From Deltaproteobacteria bacterium (lineage in GTDB: Bacteria > Desulfobacterota > Desulfobaccia > Desulfobaccales > 0-14-0-80-60-11): 6,467 nt of DNA. Of the stretch, positions 1-5,302 are shown piece by piece. Below the pieces are notes generated by a model. It did no database searches and was not told the DNA's origin. It saw nothing but the letters and a program-made list of their open reading frames with translations. A program made the translations under genes and the position numbers. Position 1 is the stretch's first letter; each line of letters opens with the position of its first letter. Location: contig VGSO01000175.1 in the NCBI GenBank assembly GCA_016874945.1, positions 1 through 6,467 of the forward strand. The letters run 5' to 3'.

Positions 1-1050
1 CCGCACCTCGGCCGCGGCCCGGGCAGCCCGGAGGATGGCCTTGGAGGGCACGCAGCCGTAATTTAGGCAGTCGCCGCCCAGCAAACGGCGCTCCACCAGG
101 GCGACCTTGGCCCCCAACCCGGCCGCGCCCGCGGCGGTCACCAGGCCCGCGGCCCCGGCCCCGATGACCACCAGATTATAACGGGGCGCGGGTTGAGGAT
201 TGAGCCAGCCGGAAGGGCGGACATTGTCCAGGAGGCTTTGATTGTACTCATCCCGAGGTTCTATTTCAGGGGAACTAAAGGTGAAAACTGTTTCAGCAGG
301 CGGGGTTGCCTGCCCGGCCAGATTCTCCCGGGCCTGGAATTTTCCGCTGGCCAGTTTTACCAGAAAGGCCAGCAGAACGGCAGACGCGGCCAGGAACACC
401 AGGAGCAGCCAGGGGACCTCGCCGGTGGCCAAACCGGCGGCCACGGTATCGGCCCCCACCACGTACAGGACCGTGGCCGGCAGCATACACAGCCAGGTCC
501 AGAAAACATAGGTCCAAAAGGGCACCTGAGTCAGACCGAAGGCATAATTCAACAGGTTATAGGGAATGATGGGCGTCAGCCGGGTCAGGGCCACGATGAT
601 GGCCCCGTGGTCCGCGGTGAGGCGGTCCAGCCGCTGGAATTGAGCCTTTTCTCCGAGCCAGGCCACCACGGCCTCCCGGGCAAAGTAGCGGGAGACCAGA
701 AAGGCCAGACCGGCTCCGAGAGTGGCCCCCAGGCTCACCACCACGATGCCCAGCCCGGCACCGAAGAGGGCCCCCGCGGCTATGGTCAGGGCCGATCCGG
801 GGATGACCGCCACCGCCGCGGCCATATATACAACGATAAAAACCAGGGGCCCCCACGCACCCCAGCCCTGAATCCAGTGCCGCAGGTTCCCCAACACCTC
901 CCCCAGGCCAAAGACCCGGGCAAGAATTAAGGCGGTGAGCAGAAAGATTAACAGGAGCAGCGGCCGCCGCCACTTTTTGGGGTCAGAGGCGCCCTTTCCG
1001 GCGGGAGACCGGTTTGGGGCAACCAGAGGTTTCGAGTCGGCGGTGTGCAT
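1..1050 (-). CDS. TVP38/TMEM64 (DedA-like) membrane domain fused to a pyridine nucleotide-disulfide oxidoreductase, 3' end beyond window
   Basis: The frame is open from ATG at 1050 to the left edge, giving 350 residues. Residues 31-48 form a first membrane segment. Residues about 66-230 are a SNARE-associated/TVP38 domain: hydrophobic glycine-rich helices (PGSALTIAAGALFG near 85-97) and the family-type segment RLTPIIPYNLLNYAFG at 157-172. A linker of about 60 residues follows. From residue 291 a flavoprotein begins, with the FAD-binding IGAGAAG (296-302), an acidic residue after the second strand (E320), and the redox-active pair C328-LNYG-C333 in GGDCLNYGCVPSKA. This is the mercuric reductase/dihydrolipoamide dehydrogenase class, but there is no HMA mercury-binding domain, so mercury reduction should not be assumed. 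The NAD(P) and dimerisation domains must lie beyond the edge. The same fusion order is, to my knowledge, annotated in other deltaproteobacteria and cyanobacteria. The inferred product is a membrane-anchored, cytoplasm-facing flavoenzyme; its substrate cannot be told from the sequence. Confidence 0.9.
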   Translation of the reverse strand, partial: MHTADSKPLVAPNRSPAGKGASDPKKWRRPLLLLIFLLTALILARVFGLGEVLGNLRHWIQGWGAWGPLVFIVVYMAAAVAVIPGSALTIAAGALFGAGLGIVVVSLGATLGAGLAFLVSRYFAREAVVAWLGEKAQFQRLDRLTADHGAIIVALTRLTPIIPYNLLNYAFGLTQVPFWTYVFWTWLCMLPATVLYVVGADTVAAGLATGEVPWLLLVFLAASAVLLAFLVKLASGKFQARENLAGQATPPAETVFTFSSPEIEPRDEYNQSLLDNVRPSGWLNPQPAPRYNLVVIGAGAAGLVTAAGAAGLGAKVALVERRLLGGDCLNYGCVPSKAILRAARAAAEVR

Positions 1051-1058
1051 CTGCTTCT

Positions 1059-1064
1059 CCCTCC
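1059..1064 (-). promoter_or_regulatory. Ribosome binding site of the TVP38-oxidoreductase gene
   Basis: The minus strand reads GGAGGG, eight bases before the ATG at 1050. This strong Shine-Dalgarno match fixes the start of the fusion protein. Confidence 0.75.
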
Positions 1065-1070
1065 AAATGG

Positions 1071-1098
1071 GTAAAAAAACAACCGAGCTGTTTTTAAC
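1071..1098. repeat. AT-rich inverted repeat over the -10/start region of the TVP38-oxidoreductase gene
   Basis: The arms are GTAAAAAAACA (1071-1081) and TGTTTTTAAC (1089-1098), separated by ACCGAGC. Their complements agree over about ten bases with one inserted A. It could be a protein-binding site or a weak hairpin in the leader. The arms are A/T runs, so chance is a real possibility. Confidence 0.4.
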
Positions 1099-1123
1099 AT
1101 AACCCTGGAACTCGGAAAATCAA
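1096..1123 (-). promoter_or_regulatory. Candidate sigma70-type promoter for the TVP38-oxidoreductase gene
   Basis: On the minus strand TTGATT (1118-1123) is followed after 16 bases by TATGTT (1096-1101), each matching four of six consensus positions. The implied start of transcription is about 40 bases before the ATG. The region is AT-rich compared with the genes. It is a motif match only, and an overlapping inverted repeat (1071-1098) covers the -10 element. Confidence 0.4.
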
Positions 1124-1183
1124 TATCGGTTGGATCCAAAAGGGGGTATTCTTAGAGCGCCATCGGGTGATTATTATCTGTAA

Positions 1184-1214
1184 GCGGTCAGCGGTCAGCT
1201 TGCAGCCGTCAGCT
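1184..1214. repeat. Degenerate heptamer tandem repeat (GCGGTCA type)
   Basis: Four copies of a seven-base unit lie head to tail: GCGGTCA (1184), GCGGTCA (1191), GCTTGCA (1198) and GCCGTCA (1205), ending in a partial GCT. The 233-base gap 1051-1283 holds this array, the candidate promoter and RBS of the downstream gene, and otherwise nothing I can recognise; in particular no convincing terminator for pgeF. Short heptamer strings of this kind occur between genes in various bacteria, and their function is not established. Confidence 0.7.
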
Positions 1215-1283
1215 AATGCTTTAAATTCAAATAGTTATTCTAAGGTAGGGAAAAATTATGGGCCGGTTCTTCTGGAAAAGGTT

Positions 1284-2081
1284 TTAGGGGCGGCGTAAAG
1301 CGATGACCGTGCCGTTCCGGCCAGTGACCTGAGCCCGACGGTAGGAGAATAAATCTTTTTCCTGGCAGCGGCTGCACCAGCCCGCCACGTGGATATTTCC
1401 AGGCCTGACCCCGGCTTGCTGCAATTGATCGCAGCTGAGCCGCCAGAGATCAAAGAAGTGGGGGCGCACCTGGTACGGCCAGAACTTTTCGGGGAATTCC
1501 TTTCTGTAGTTGATGAATTCCGCACAACAGGGCCCCAGGGACGGGCTCAAAGCCGCCCGGAGGTTTTCCGGTCGGGTACCGAAGCCTGCCCGTAAGTGCC
1601 CTACCGCCTGTCCGATGACATCGTGCACGTTCCCACGCCAGCCGCAGTGGATATTGGCGATAACCTGGTTTTCAGGGTCATAGAGGGCCACCGCCTGGCA
1701 GTCCGCCTGCTTGATCAACAGGCCTAATCCCGGGATATCGGTGATGAGGATATCAATGCCGTGTACCTCCCTGACGGGCTGAGGCTTTTCCTTGGCTGAG
1801 AGGATCAGGGTGTTGCTCCCGTGGACCTGGCCGACGCTGATGAGTTCGTTTAGGGCCATGGACAGCCGCACTAACCGGCGGTTCTGGCTCACCCGGTCCG
1901 GGTCGTCACCCACCCCATAACTCAGATTCAAACCGTCGTAGGGCGGCAGACTGACTCCCCCGCAACGGATCCAGGAGCGATAGGAAAGTTCCGGAAATAC
2001 GTCCTCCAGGGACCAGGCGAGCCACGCCAGACCGTCTTCCTGGACTCTTTTGAAGTTCATTCCCCTCCCGGTTCTTTGCAC
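1284..2081 (-). CDS. pgeF: Peptidoglycan editing factor / purine nucleoside phosphorylase family protein (YfiH, multicopper oxidoreductase laccase domain)
   Basis: This 265-residue protein has the full length and motifs of the YfiH/YlmD/LACC1 family. It shows NLSYGVGDD (52-60), QVHG with H87, the stretch DILITDIPGLGLLIKQADC ending at C128, HCGWRGN with H145, LGPCCAEF (182-189) and CSRCQEKDLFSYRR (236-249). H87, C128 and H145 match the metal and active-site triad known from E. coli YfiH. Family members act on purine nucleosides (phosphorylase and deaminase activities in LACC1-type proteins). In E. coli YfiH affects fidelity of peptidoglycan precursor composition; 'polyphenol oxidase' is an older name. 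It is cytosolic, with no signal peptide. The start is GTG at 2081, because GAGGGGG (2087-2093) is well spaced for it. The in-frame ATG at 2060 has a purine run only about three bases away and is the alternative, giving 258 residues. The gene lies 81 bases after the cyclase stop and may share its transcript. Confidence 0.93.
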   Translation of the reverse strand: MQRTGRGMNFKRVQEDGLAWLAWSLEDVFPELSYRSWIRCGGVSLPPYDGLNLSYGVGDDPDRVSQNRRLVRLSMALNELISVGQVHGSNTLILSAKEKPQPVREVHGIDILITDIPGLGLLIKQADCQAVALYDPENQVIANIHCGWRGNVHDVIGQAVGHLRAGFGTRPENLRAALSPSLGPCCAEFINYRKEFPEKFWPYQVRPHFFDLWRLSCDQLQQAGVRPGNIHVAGWCSRCQEKDLFSYRRAQVTGRNGTVIALRRP

Positions 2082-2086
2082 TGATT

Positions 2087-2093
2087 CCCCCTC
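2087..2093 (-). promoter_or_regulatory. Ribosome binding site of pgeF
   Basis: The minus strand reads GAGGGGG, five bases before GTG at 2081 (eight from the GAGG core). This favours the GTG start over the ATG at 2060, whose nearest purine run sits too close. Confidence 0.5.
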
Positions 2094-2112
2094 GATAACC
2101 TGGCAATGAGAT

Positions 2113-2147
2113 CAATCGGGGCCTGCACGTTATTGCGGGACCGATTG
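2113..2147. repeat. Inverted repeat between the cyclase gene and pgeF
   Basis: Seven-base arms CAATCGG (2113-2119) and CCGATTG (2141-2147) match perfectly across a 21-base interior. No T-run follows on the minus strand, so it does not look like an intrinsic terminator. It could be an mRNA hairpin in the pgeF leader or a transcript-processing site; that is inference. Confidence 0.45.
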
Positions 2148-2162
2148 CCTCCACCTCTACTA

Positions 2163-4073
2163 TCAGGCGGTGCTATCCGGGGAATCCTGGTCTGCCTTCC
2201 TGCTGGCCACCACCCGGTCCCGGCCGGCGTGTTTGGCCTCGTACAGGGCAGCATCCGCAGCCCGCAGAAGGTCCTCATGATTTTCCCCGTCTTGCGGAAA
2301 AACGGCCACGCCTAAGGATATGGTAATGCCGCCTAGCCCCCGACCCTGATGTTCTGGATGGAGGTCATGAACTGCCTGGCGCAACTCCTCGGCCCGCTGG
2401 CAGGCGGTTTCCAGGGAGGTCTCGGGCATGATGACGGTGAACTCTTCACCCCCGTAACGGCAGGCCACGTCTTCTTTGCGCACCTTCTGGCGCACCATTT
2501 GGCCCAGGGCGCTGAGCAGCACATCCCCTGACGAATGGCCGAAGGTGTCGTTGTAACGCTTAAAATGGTCAATATCCAGCATCACAACCGCCAAGGGCAG
2601 CTCCCGGCGCCGCATCCGGTGTAGTTCCAGTTCCAAAGTCTCCACCATGAAGCGGCGGTTGAATAATCCCGTGAGAGGGTCCCGGATGGCCTGGTGGCGC
2701 AAGGTTTCCTGAAGTTTTATATTTCCCAGAGACAGGGCCAGATGTTCTGCCACCGTACGGGCCAGGGATTGCACGGTTTCAGGGAAAACGCCATGAGTAT
2801 CGTCCCCATCTGCGGAGGCGGCCGACCGCACCTGTAATACCCCCAGGGTATCCCCCTGAGCCACCAGAGGCAGGCAATAATATCTGGCGGTGGAAGGTGC
2901 GGCAAGATGTTCGCAGATCAGGTCCTGGGCCGGGTCCAGCATTTGATAGGGGCGTCCCCGCCGCAGGGCCCAACACCGCTGGGGCTCGAAAATCGACTGG
3001 TTCGGCGCCACCTCTCCCCAATTCACGATCAATTCCAGAATATTGCGGGACGCGTTCAAGAGGAACAGCGAACCCGAATAGGCTGGAAATAACTGGGGCG
3101 CCAGGCGGTGGATGATCTGACCGGCCTCCTCCAGGGTTAAACAGGCGTGGAGATGGTCCGTCATTTCACTCACTAAGGAGGTTTCCCGATGGAGCCGGCC
3201 GGTCTCCGCCACCAGGCGGTGGAGTTGGGAATTACTCTGCTTCAGGGCGTTTTCGGCGTTCTCTTGCTGTTGCCAGGCGTTCATCAGGTTCCGCTGCCCC
3301 AGGCTGATGCCCGCCAATCCCACCAGCCAGAGAAAGGCATGTCCCAGGAAGGTGGTAAAGATCGTTCTTTTCTGCTCCGCATAGAGGGGGTCCAGGGGGA
3401 TGGAGATGCTTATCCCGCCCCGAATGTCGCCTTCCTGGTATCCCTGGTGGGCATGACATTTCAGACAGCTTTTCTCGGCAAAAACAGGACGCATGAGCCG
3501 GAAATAAGGCCGTCCCTCCAGGTTTTGGGTGGTATAGGCTTCGGATTTTCCCTGGGCAAAAGACTGTAAGGCTTGAGTTTCCCAGAGGTCGGGAAGGTTT
3601 TCGGGCCGCAAAGGCTTCAGACTGGTAATATGTCCCCTGATGGCTGATTCCTGCAAGCTGAGGGAGAACACCTGCCTGGTAATATAAGACGGGTTCATGA
3701 GAGTAAGGTGCCGCCCGGAGGGGGTAGTCAGGTCCCGCTCTGGCACATTTTCCAGGTAGGGATTAGGGGGCGTGGCCGGCGTCACCGGCACATAAACCCC
3801 GCCATGGATAGCGGCCCAGCGGCGATAGAGCACGTCTTTTTCGTAATTGATCCGGGCCGCTTCCAGGGCCATGATAAGAATTCCCTCTCGGGCCTGGTAC
3901 AGACTCCATCCCAGGGATATGCCTATGGTCAGGGTCCAGACCGCTAGCAGCGCCCAAGAGTAGGATTTAATCCGATCTTTGCCGTTCCGAGATTCTTTTC
4001 CCAGGGGATTCTGAGAACCCGGGGGGTCAGTTGTTGGACTAGGCTCTTTGTGGGATTCTTCAGGGGACTCCAT
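2163..4073 (-). CDS. Membrane-bound diguanylate cyclase with c-haem-type Tll0287/DUF3365, GAF and GGDEF domains
   Basis: This 636-residue protein probably makes c-di-GMP from two GTP. Numbered from ATG at 4073, the order is: a polar cytoplasmic tail; membrane helix 1 (about 39-59); a sensor region to about 237 that ends in the Tll0287-like/DUF3365 signature (YFRLMRPVFAEKSC then LKCHAHQGY); membrane helix 2 (about 239-259); a short coiled-coil-like linker; a GAF domain (about 302-452); and a GGDEF domain (about 462-627). C203-LK-C206-H207 is a CxxCH covalent haem site, expected on the outside because it lies between the two helices. The cyclase has DIDHFKRYND (500-509), the catalytic signature GGEEF (541-545) and an intact RxxD inhibitory site (RKED 532-535) five residues before it, so it should be active and product-inhibited. 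No EAL or HD-GYP domain is present. The ligand or redox cue is not readable from sequence. An upstream in-frame GTG at 4097 is rejected because the RBS lies between it and the ATG. Confidence 0.93.
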   Translation of the reverse strand: MESPEESHKEPSPTTDPPGSQNPLGKESRNGKDRIKSYSWALLAVWTLTIGISLGWSLYQAREGILIMALEAARINYEKDVLYRRWAAIHGGVYVPVTPATPPNPYLENVPERDLTTPSGRHLTLMNPSYITRQVFSLSLQESAIRGHITSLKPLRPENLPDLWETQALQSFAQGKSEAYTTQNLEGRPYFRLMRPVFAEKSCLKCHAHQGYQEGDIRGGISISIPLDPLYAEQKRTIFTTFLGHAFLWLVGLAGISLGQRNLMNAWQQQENAENALKQSNSQLHRLVAETGRLHRETSLVSEMTDHLHACLTLEEAGQIIHRLAPQLFPAYSGSLFLLNASRNILELIVNWGEVAPNQSIFEPQRCWALRRGRPYQMLDPAQDLICEHLAAPSTARYYCLPLVAQGDTLGVLQVRSAASADGDDTHGVFPETVQSLARTVAEHLALSLGNIKLQETLRHQAIRDPLTGLFNRRFMVETLELELHRMRRRELPLAVVMLDIDHFKRYNDTFGHSSGDVLLSALGQMVRQKVRKEDVACRYGGEEFTVIMPETSLETACQRAEELRQAVHDLHPEHQGRGLGGITISLGVAVFPQDGENHEDLLRAADAALYEAKHAGRDRVVASRKADQDSPDSTA

Positions 4074-4082
4074 GAGGTTAAA

Positions 4083-4088
4083 CCTCCT
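4083..4088 (-). promoter_or_regulatory. Ribosome binding site of the diguanylate cyclase gene
   Basis: The minus strand reads a perfect AGGAGG, nine bases before ATG at 4073. It lies downstream of the in-frame GTG at 4097, so the ATG is the real start and the longer form should not be used. Confidence 0.85.
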
Positions 4089-4115
4089 TTGAAACACTCC
4101 CTGGGTTATTAACTG

Positions 4116-4143
4116 ATTTTTATGGTGCCTCGGAGGCTGTCAA
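4116..4143 (-). promoter_or_regulatory. Candidate sigma70-type promoter of the diguanylate cyclase gene
   Basis: The minus strand carries a perfect -35 TTGACA (4138-4143). A -10 such as AAAAAT (4116-4121, 16-base spacer) or TAAAAA (4117-4122, 15-base spacer) follows. The implied leader is about 35 bases and contains the RBS. The spacer is mostly an interrupted palindrome, GCCTC-C-GAGGC on the minus strand (4127-4137), so a repressor or MerR-like activator could act there. Confidence 0.5.
4127..4137. repeat. Palindrome inside the cyclase promoter spacer
   Basis: GCCTC and GAGGC are perfect five-base arms around one central base, sitting between the -35 and -10 candidates. It is a possible operator. 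As an RNA hairpin it would be too tight (one-base loop), so a DNA-level role is more likely than an RNA one. Confidence 0.4.
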
Positions 4144-4254
4144 GGCTTTCATTTAAGCAGGGATTTTCTCCTGGAACAGGCATCTATTGCTGTCATCCCT
4201 CCTGAGAAGAGTTATTAAGCGCACCTTTTCAAAAAAGTTAAAATTTCAGGGTTC

Positions 4255-4285
4255 AAAGGCGGAAAGCGAAACCCCTTCCACCTTT
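4255..4285 (-). other. Predicted stem-loop in the queC-cyclase intergenic region
   Basis: On the minus-strand RNA, AAAGGUGGAA (4285-4276) pairs with UUCCGCCUUU (4264-4255) as ten continuous pairs including one G-U, around an 11-base loop. On the plus strand the same position is a C-A mismatch, so the fold favours minus-strand transcripts. Part of the loop (GGGUU) can instead pair with AACCC just 3' of the stem. A U-rich stretch follows only after about ten bases, so it could be a weak terminator, a regulatory leader or chance. Confidence 0.4.
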
Positions 4286-4347
4286 ATAAAGTTATACCAG
4301 GTTGCCATTCAAATGATACTAAAATAAACGCACGATTTATTAATTTC

Positions 4348-4382
4348 AAAAAAAATTGAGGCTCCTGCAACACTCATTTTTT
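4348..4382 (-). terminator. Candidate terminator downstream of queC (A/T-flanked hairpin)
   Basis: On the minus strand AAAAAATGAG (4382-4373) faces CTCAATTTTTTTT (4360-4348) with one bulged A and a 12-base loop. It lies about 80 bases after the queC stop. The run of eight T on the minus strand fits intrinsic termination, and the opposite-strand T-run would allow use in both directions. The G/C part of the stem is short, so the call is tentative. Confidence 0.35.
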
Positions 4383-4411
4383 GCCGCTCCCGGGGGATAA
4401 AGTCGGAGTAC

Positions 4412-4440
4412 CAATGTATACCCATTGAAGTTCTCAGAAC
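4412..4440. repeat. Two small adjacent inverted repeats just after queC
   Basis: CAATG (4412-4416) and CATTG (4423-4427) flank a six-base centre, and GTTCT-C-AGAAC occupies 4430-4440. Both are perfect but short. They lie 23-51 bases past the queC stop. No clear function; the rest of 4074-4462 holds the features listed separately and no gene that I can support. Confidence 0.4.
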
Positions 4441-4462
4441 GGTGAAATGTTGCTGGGAAGTA

Positions 4463-5146
4463 TTATGGCCGGTCTCCTTCGTACGGGATAGGGTCTTTTA
4501 CGCCCGCCTGGGCAAAACCCCTGAGGCGCAGGCGGCAGGAGGAGCACCGGCCGCAGGCCCGGTCCTCATTCTGGTAGCAGGACCAGGTGAGTTCCAGGGG
4601 GGCGTGCAGTTCCAGACCGAGGCGGACAATACCGGCTTTATCCAGGTGAATCAGGGGGGTATGAATCTCTAGATGGGTATTGGGGCCGGTTCCCAGTTCG
4701 ATGAGACGACTGTAGGCCTCAAAGTATTCCGGCCGGCAGTCGGGATATCCCGGACTGTCAATCCGGTTGGCCCCGATAAAGATGGCCGAGGCCCCGATGA
4801 CCTCGGCCCAAGCCACTGCGGCGGCAAGCAGAATAGTGTTGCGGAAAGGCACATAAGTCAGGGGCAACCCCGGAGGGTCGTCGAGGTCCTCAGGTATGGG
4901 GAGGCGGTCATCGGTGAGGCTGGACCCGCCTATGGTTTTTAAAAAATGCATGGCCGCCTCCAGGCGGTGCCGGGTCTGGAAGAAAACCGCCAGTTCCCGG
5001 AAGGCCCGGAGTTCCCGGTGGACGGTGCGCTGGCCATAATTGCCATGAAACAGGGCCAGTTCAAAATCCCGCTGGGCCACCGCCGCAGTGACGCAACTGT
5101 CCAGCCCGCCGCTCAGGAGCACCACCGCCACCTTTTTCTTGCTCAT
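4463..5146 (-). CDS. queC: 7-cyano-7-deazaguanine (preQ0) synthase QueC
   Basis: QueC is a cytosolic ATP-dependent enzyme that turns 7-carboxy-7-deazaguanine and ammonia into preQ0, the precursor of queuosine in tRNA and of 7-deazaguanine DNA modifications. This 227-residue protein is of normal family length. It shows the PP-loop SGGLDS (12-17), NYGQRT (36-41), YVPFRNT (98-104), GYPDCRPE (133-140) and a zinc site of four cysteines, C190, C198, C201 and C204 (C-x7-C-x2-C-x2-C). The NYGQRT form, in place of the commoner DYGQRH, is a recognised variant. ATG at 5146 is the first in-frame start after an upstream stop. Its Shine-Dalgarno is poor: only GATGAGA precedes it. No queD, queE or queF is adjacent in the window, so the rest of the pathway must be elsewhere. 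An IS630-type element lies directly upstream. Confidence 0.96.
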   Translation of the reverse strand: MSKKKVAVVLLSGGLDSCVTAAVAQRDFELALFHGNYGQRTVHRELRAFRELAVFFQTRHRLEAAMHFLKTIGGSSLTDDRLPIPEDLDDPPGLPLTYVPFRNTILLAAAVAWAEVIGASAIFIGANRIDSPGYPDCRPEYFEAYSRLIELGTGPNTHLEIHTPLIHLDKAGIVRLGLELHAPLELTWSCYQNEDRACGRCSSCRLRLRGFAQAGVKDPIPYEGDRP

Positions 5147-5165
5147 GACAGTCTCATCGCCTATT

Positions 5166-5195
5166 CATGGGATGCTTGGAATACACCAATCCCCA
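5166..5195. repeat. Imperfect inverted repeat in the queC leader
   Basis: On the minus strand a hairpin can form by pairing GGGAT with ATCCC and TGG with CCA, around a six-base loop (TGTATT) and with a three-base bulge. It lies 20-50 bases before the queC start. It does not match the preQ1 riboswitch consensus that I know. The leader 5147-5229 shows nothing else clear. Confidence 0.3.
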
Positions 5196-5288
5196 TCCAC
5201 TTCCCCACGGGCGAGAGGAGATTGAGGTATTATCAATTAAAAAACTCGGAACCTAATACTTCTCTAACTAGTGGATCGTTTCCGATAT

Positions 5289-5302
5289 AATATTGCAATA
5301 TT
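5289..5302. repeat. Perfect 14-base palindrome at the transposase stop codon
   Basis: AATATTGCAATATT reads the same on both strands, and its last base is the third base of the transposase stop codon. With one bulge the pairing can be extended by ATAT on both sides. It may be a protein site near the IS end or a 3' hairpin. Confidence 0.55.

Noticed and set aside
193..930. Long plus-strand open frame of 245 codons
   Set aside because: It lies antisense to the TVP38 domain, is full of Gly, Gln, Pro and Arg without any recognisable domain, and arises from the GC-rich codons of the real gene.
557..973. Minus-strand open frame of 138 codons overlapping the TVP38 domain
   Set aside because: It is in a different frame from the continuous 350-codon membrane-oxidoreductase frame, and its composition (Gly, Arg, Pro rich) has no membrane or enzyme pattern.
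1..1050. Naming the fusion protein MerA
   Set aside because: The visible part has no HMA mercury-binding domain and begins with a membrane domain; the C-terminal cysteines that would decide it lie outside the window.
3189..3569. Plus-strand open frame of 126 codons inside the cyclase gene
   Set aside because: It is antisense to the second membrane helix and haem-site region of the cyclase; the hydrophobic look is a mirror of that segment.
4074..4097. Eight-residue N-terminal extension of the cyclase from GTG at 4097
   Set aside because: The AGGAGG lies between this GTG and the ATG at 4073, so the ATG is used.
4249..4285. H-type pseudoknot formed by the 4255-4285 stem and the AACCC that follows
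   Set aside because: The third loop would be about one base and would have to span a ten-pair stem, which is not sterically reasonable. The pairings are better seen as alternatives.
4283..4310. Sigma54 promoter from TGGCA on the minus strand
   Set aside because: The -24-like TGGCA is present but there is no GC at the correct distance for the -12 element.
4310..4345. c-di-GMP riboswitch (GEMM) suggested by ACGCAC near the cyclase gene
   Set aside because: Only a few bases match, on the plus strand and therefore the wrong strand for the cyclase, and the conserved GEMM core and tetraloop receptor are absent.
5147..5229. preQ1 riboswitch in front of queC
   Set aside because: There is no small hairpin with the conserved C-rich loop and A-rich tail. 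The leader hairpin present has a different shape.
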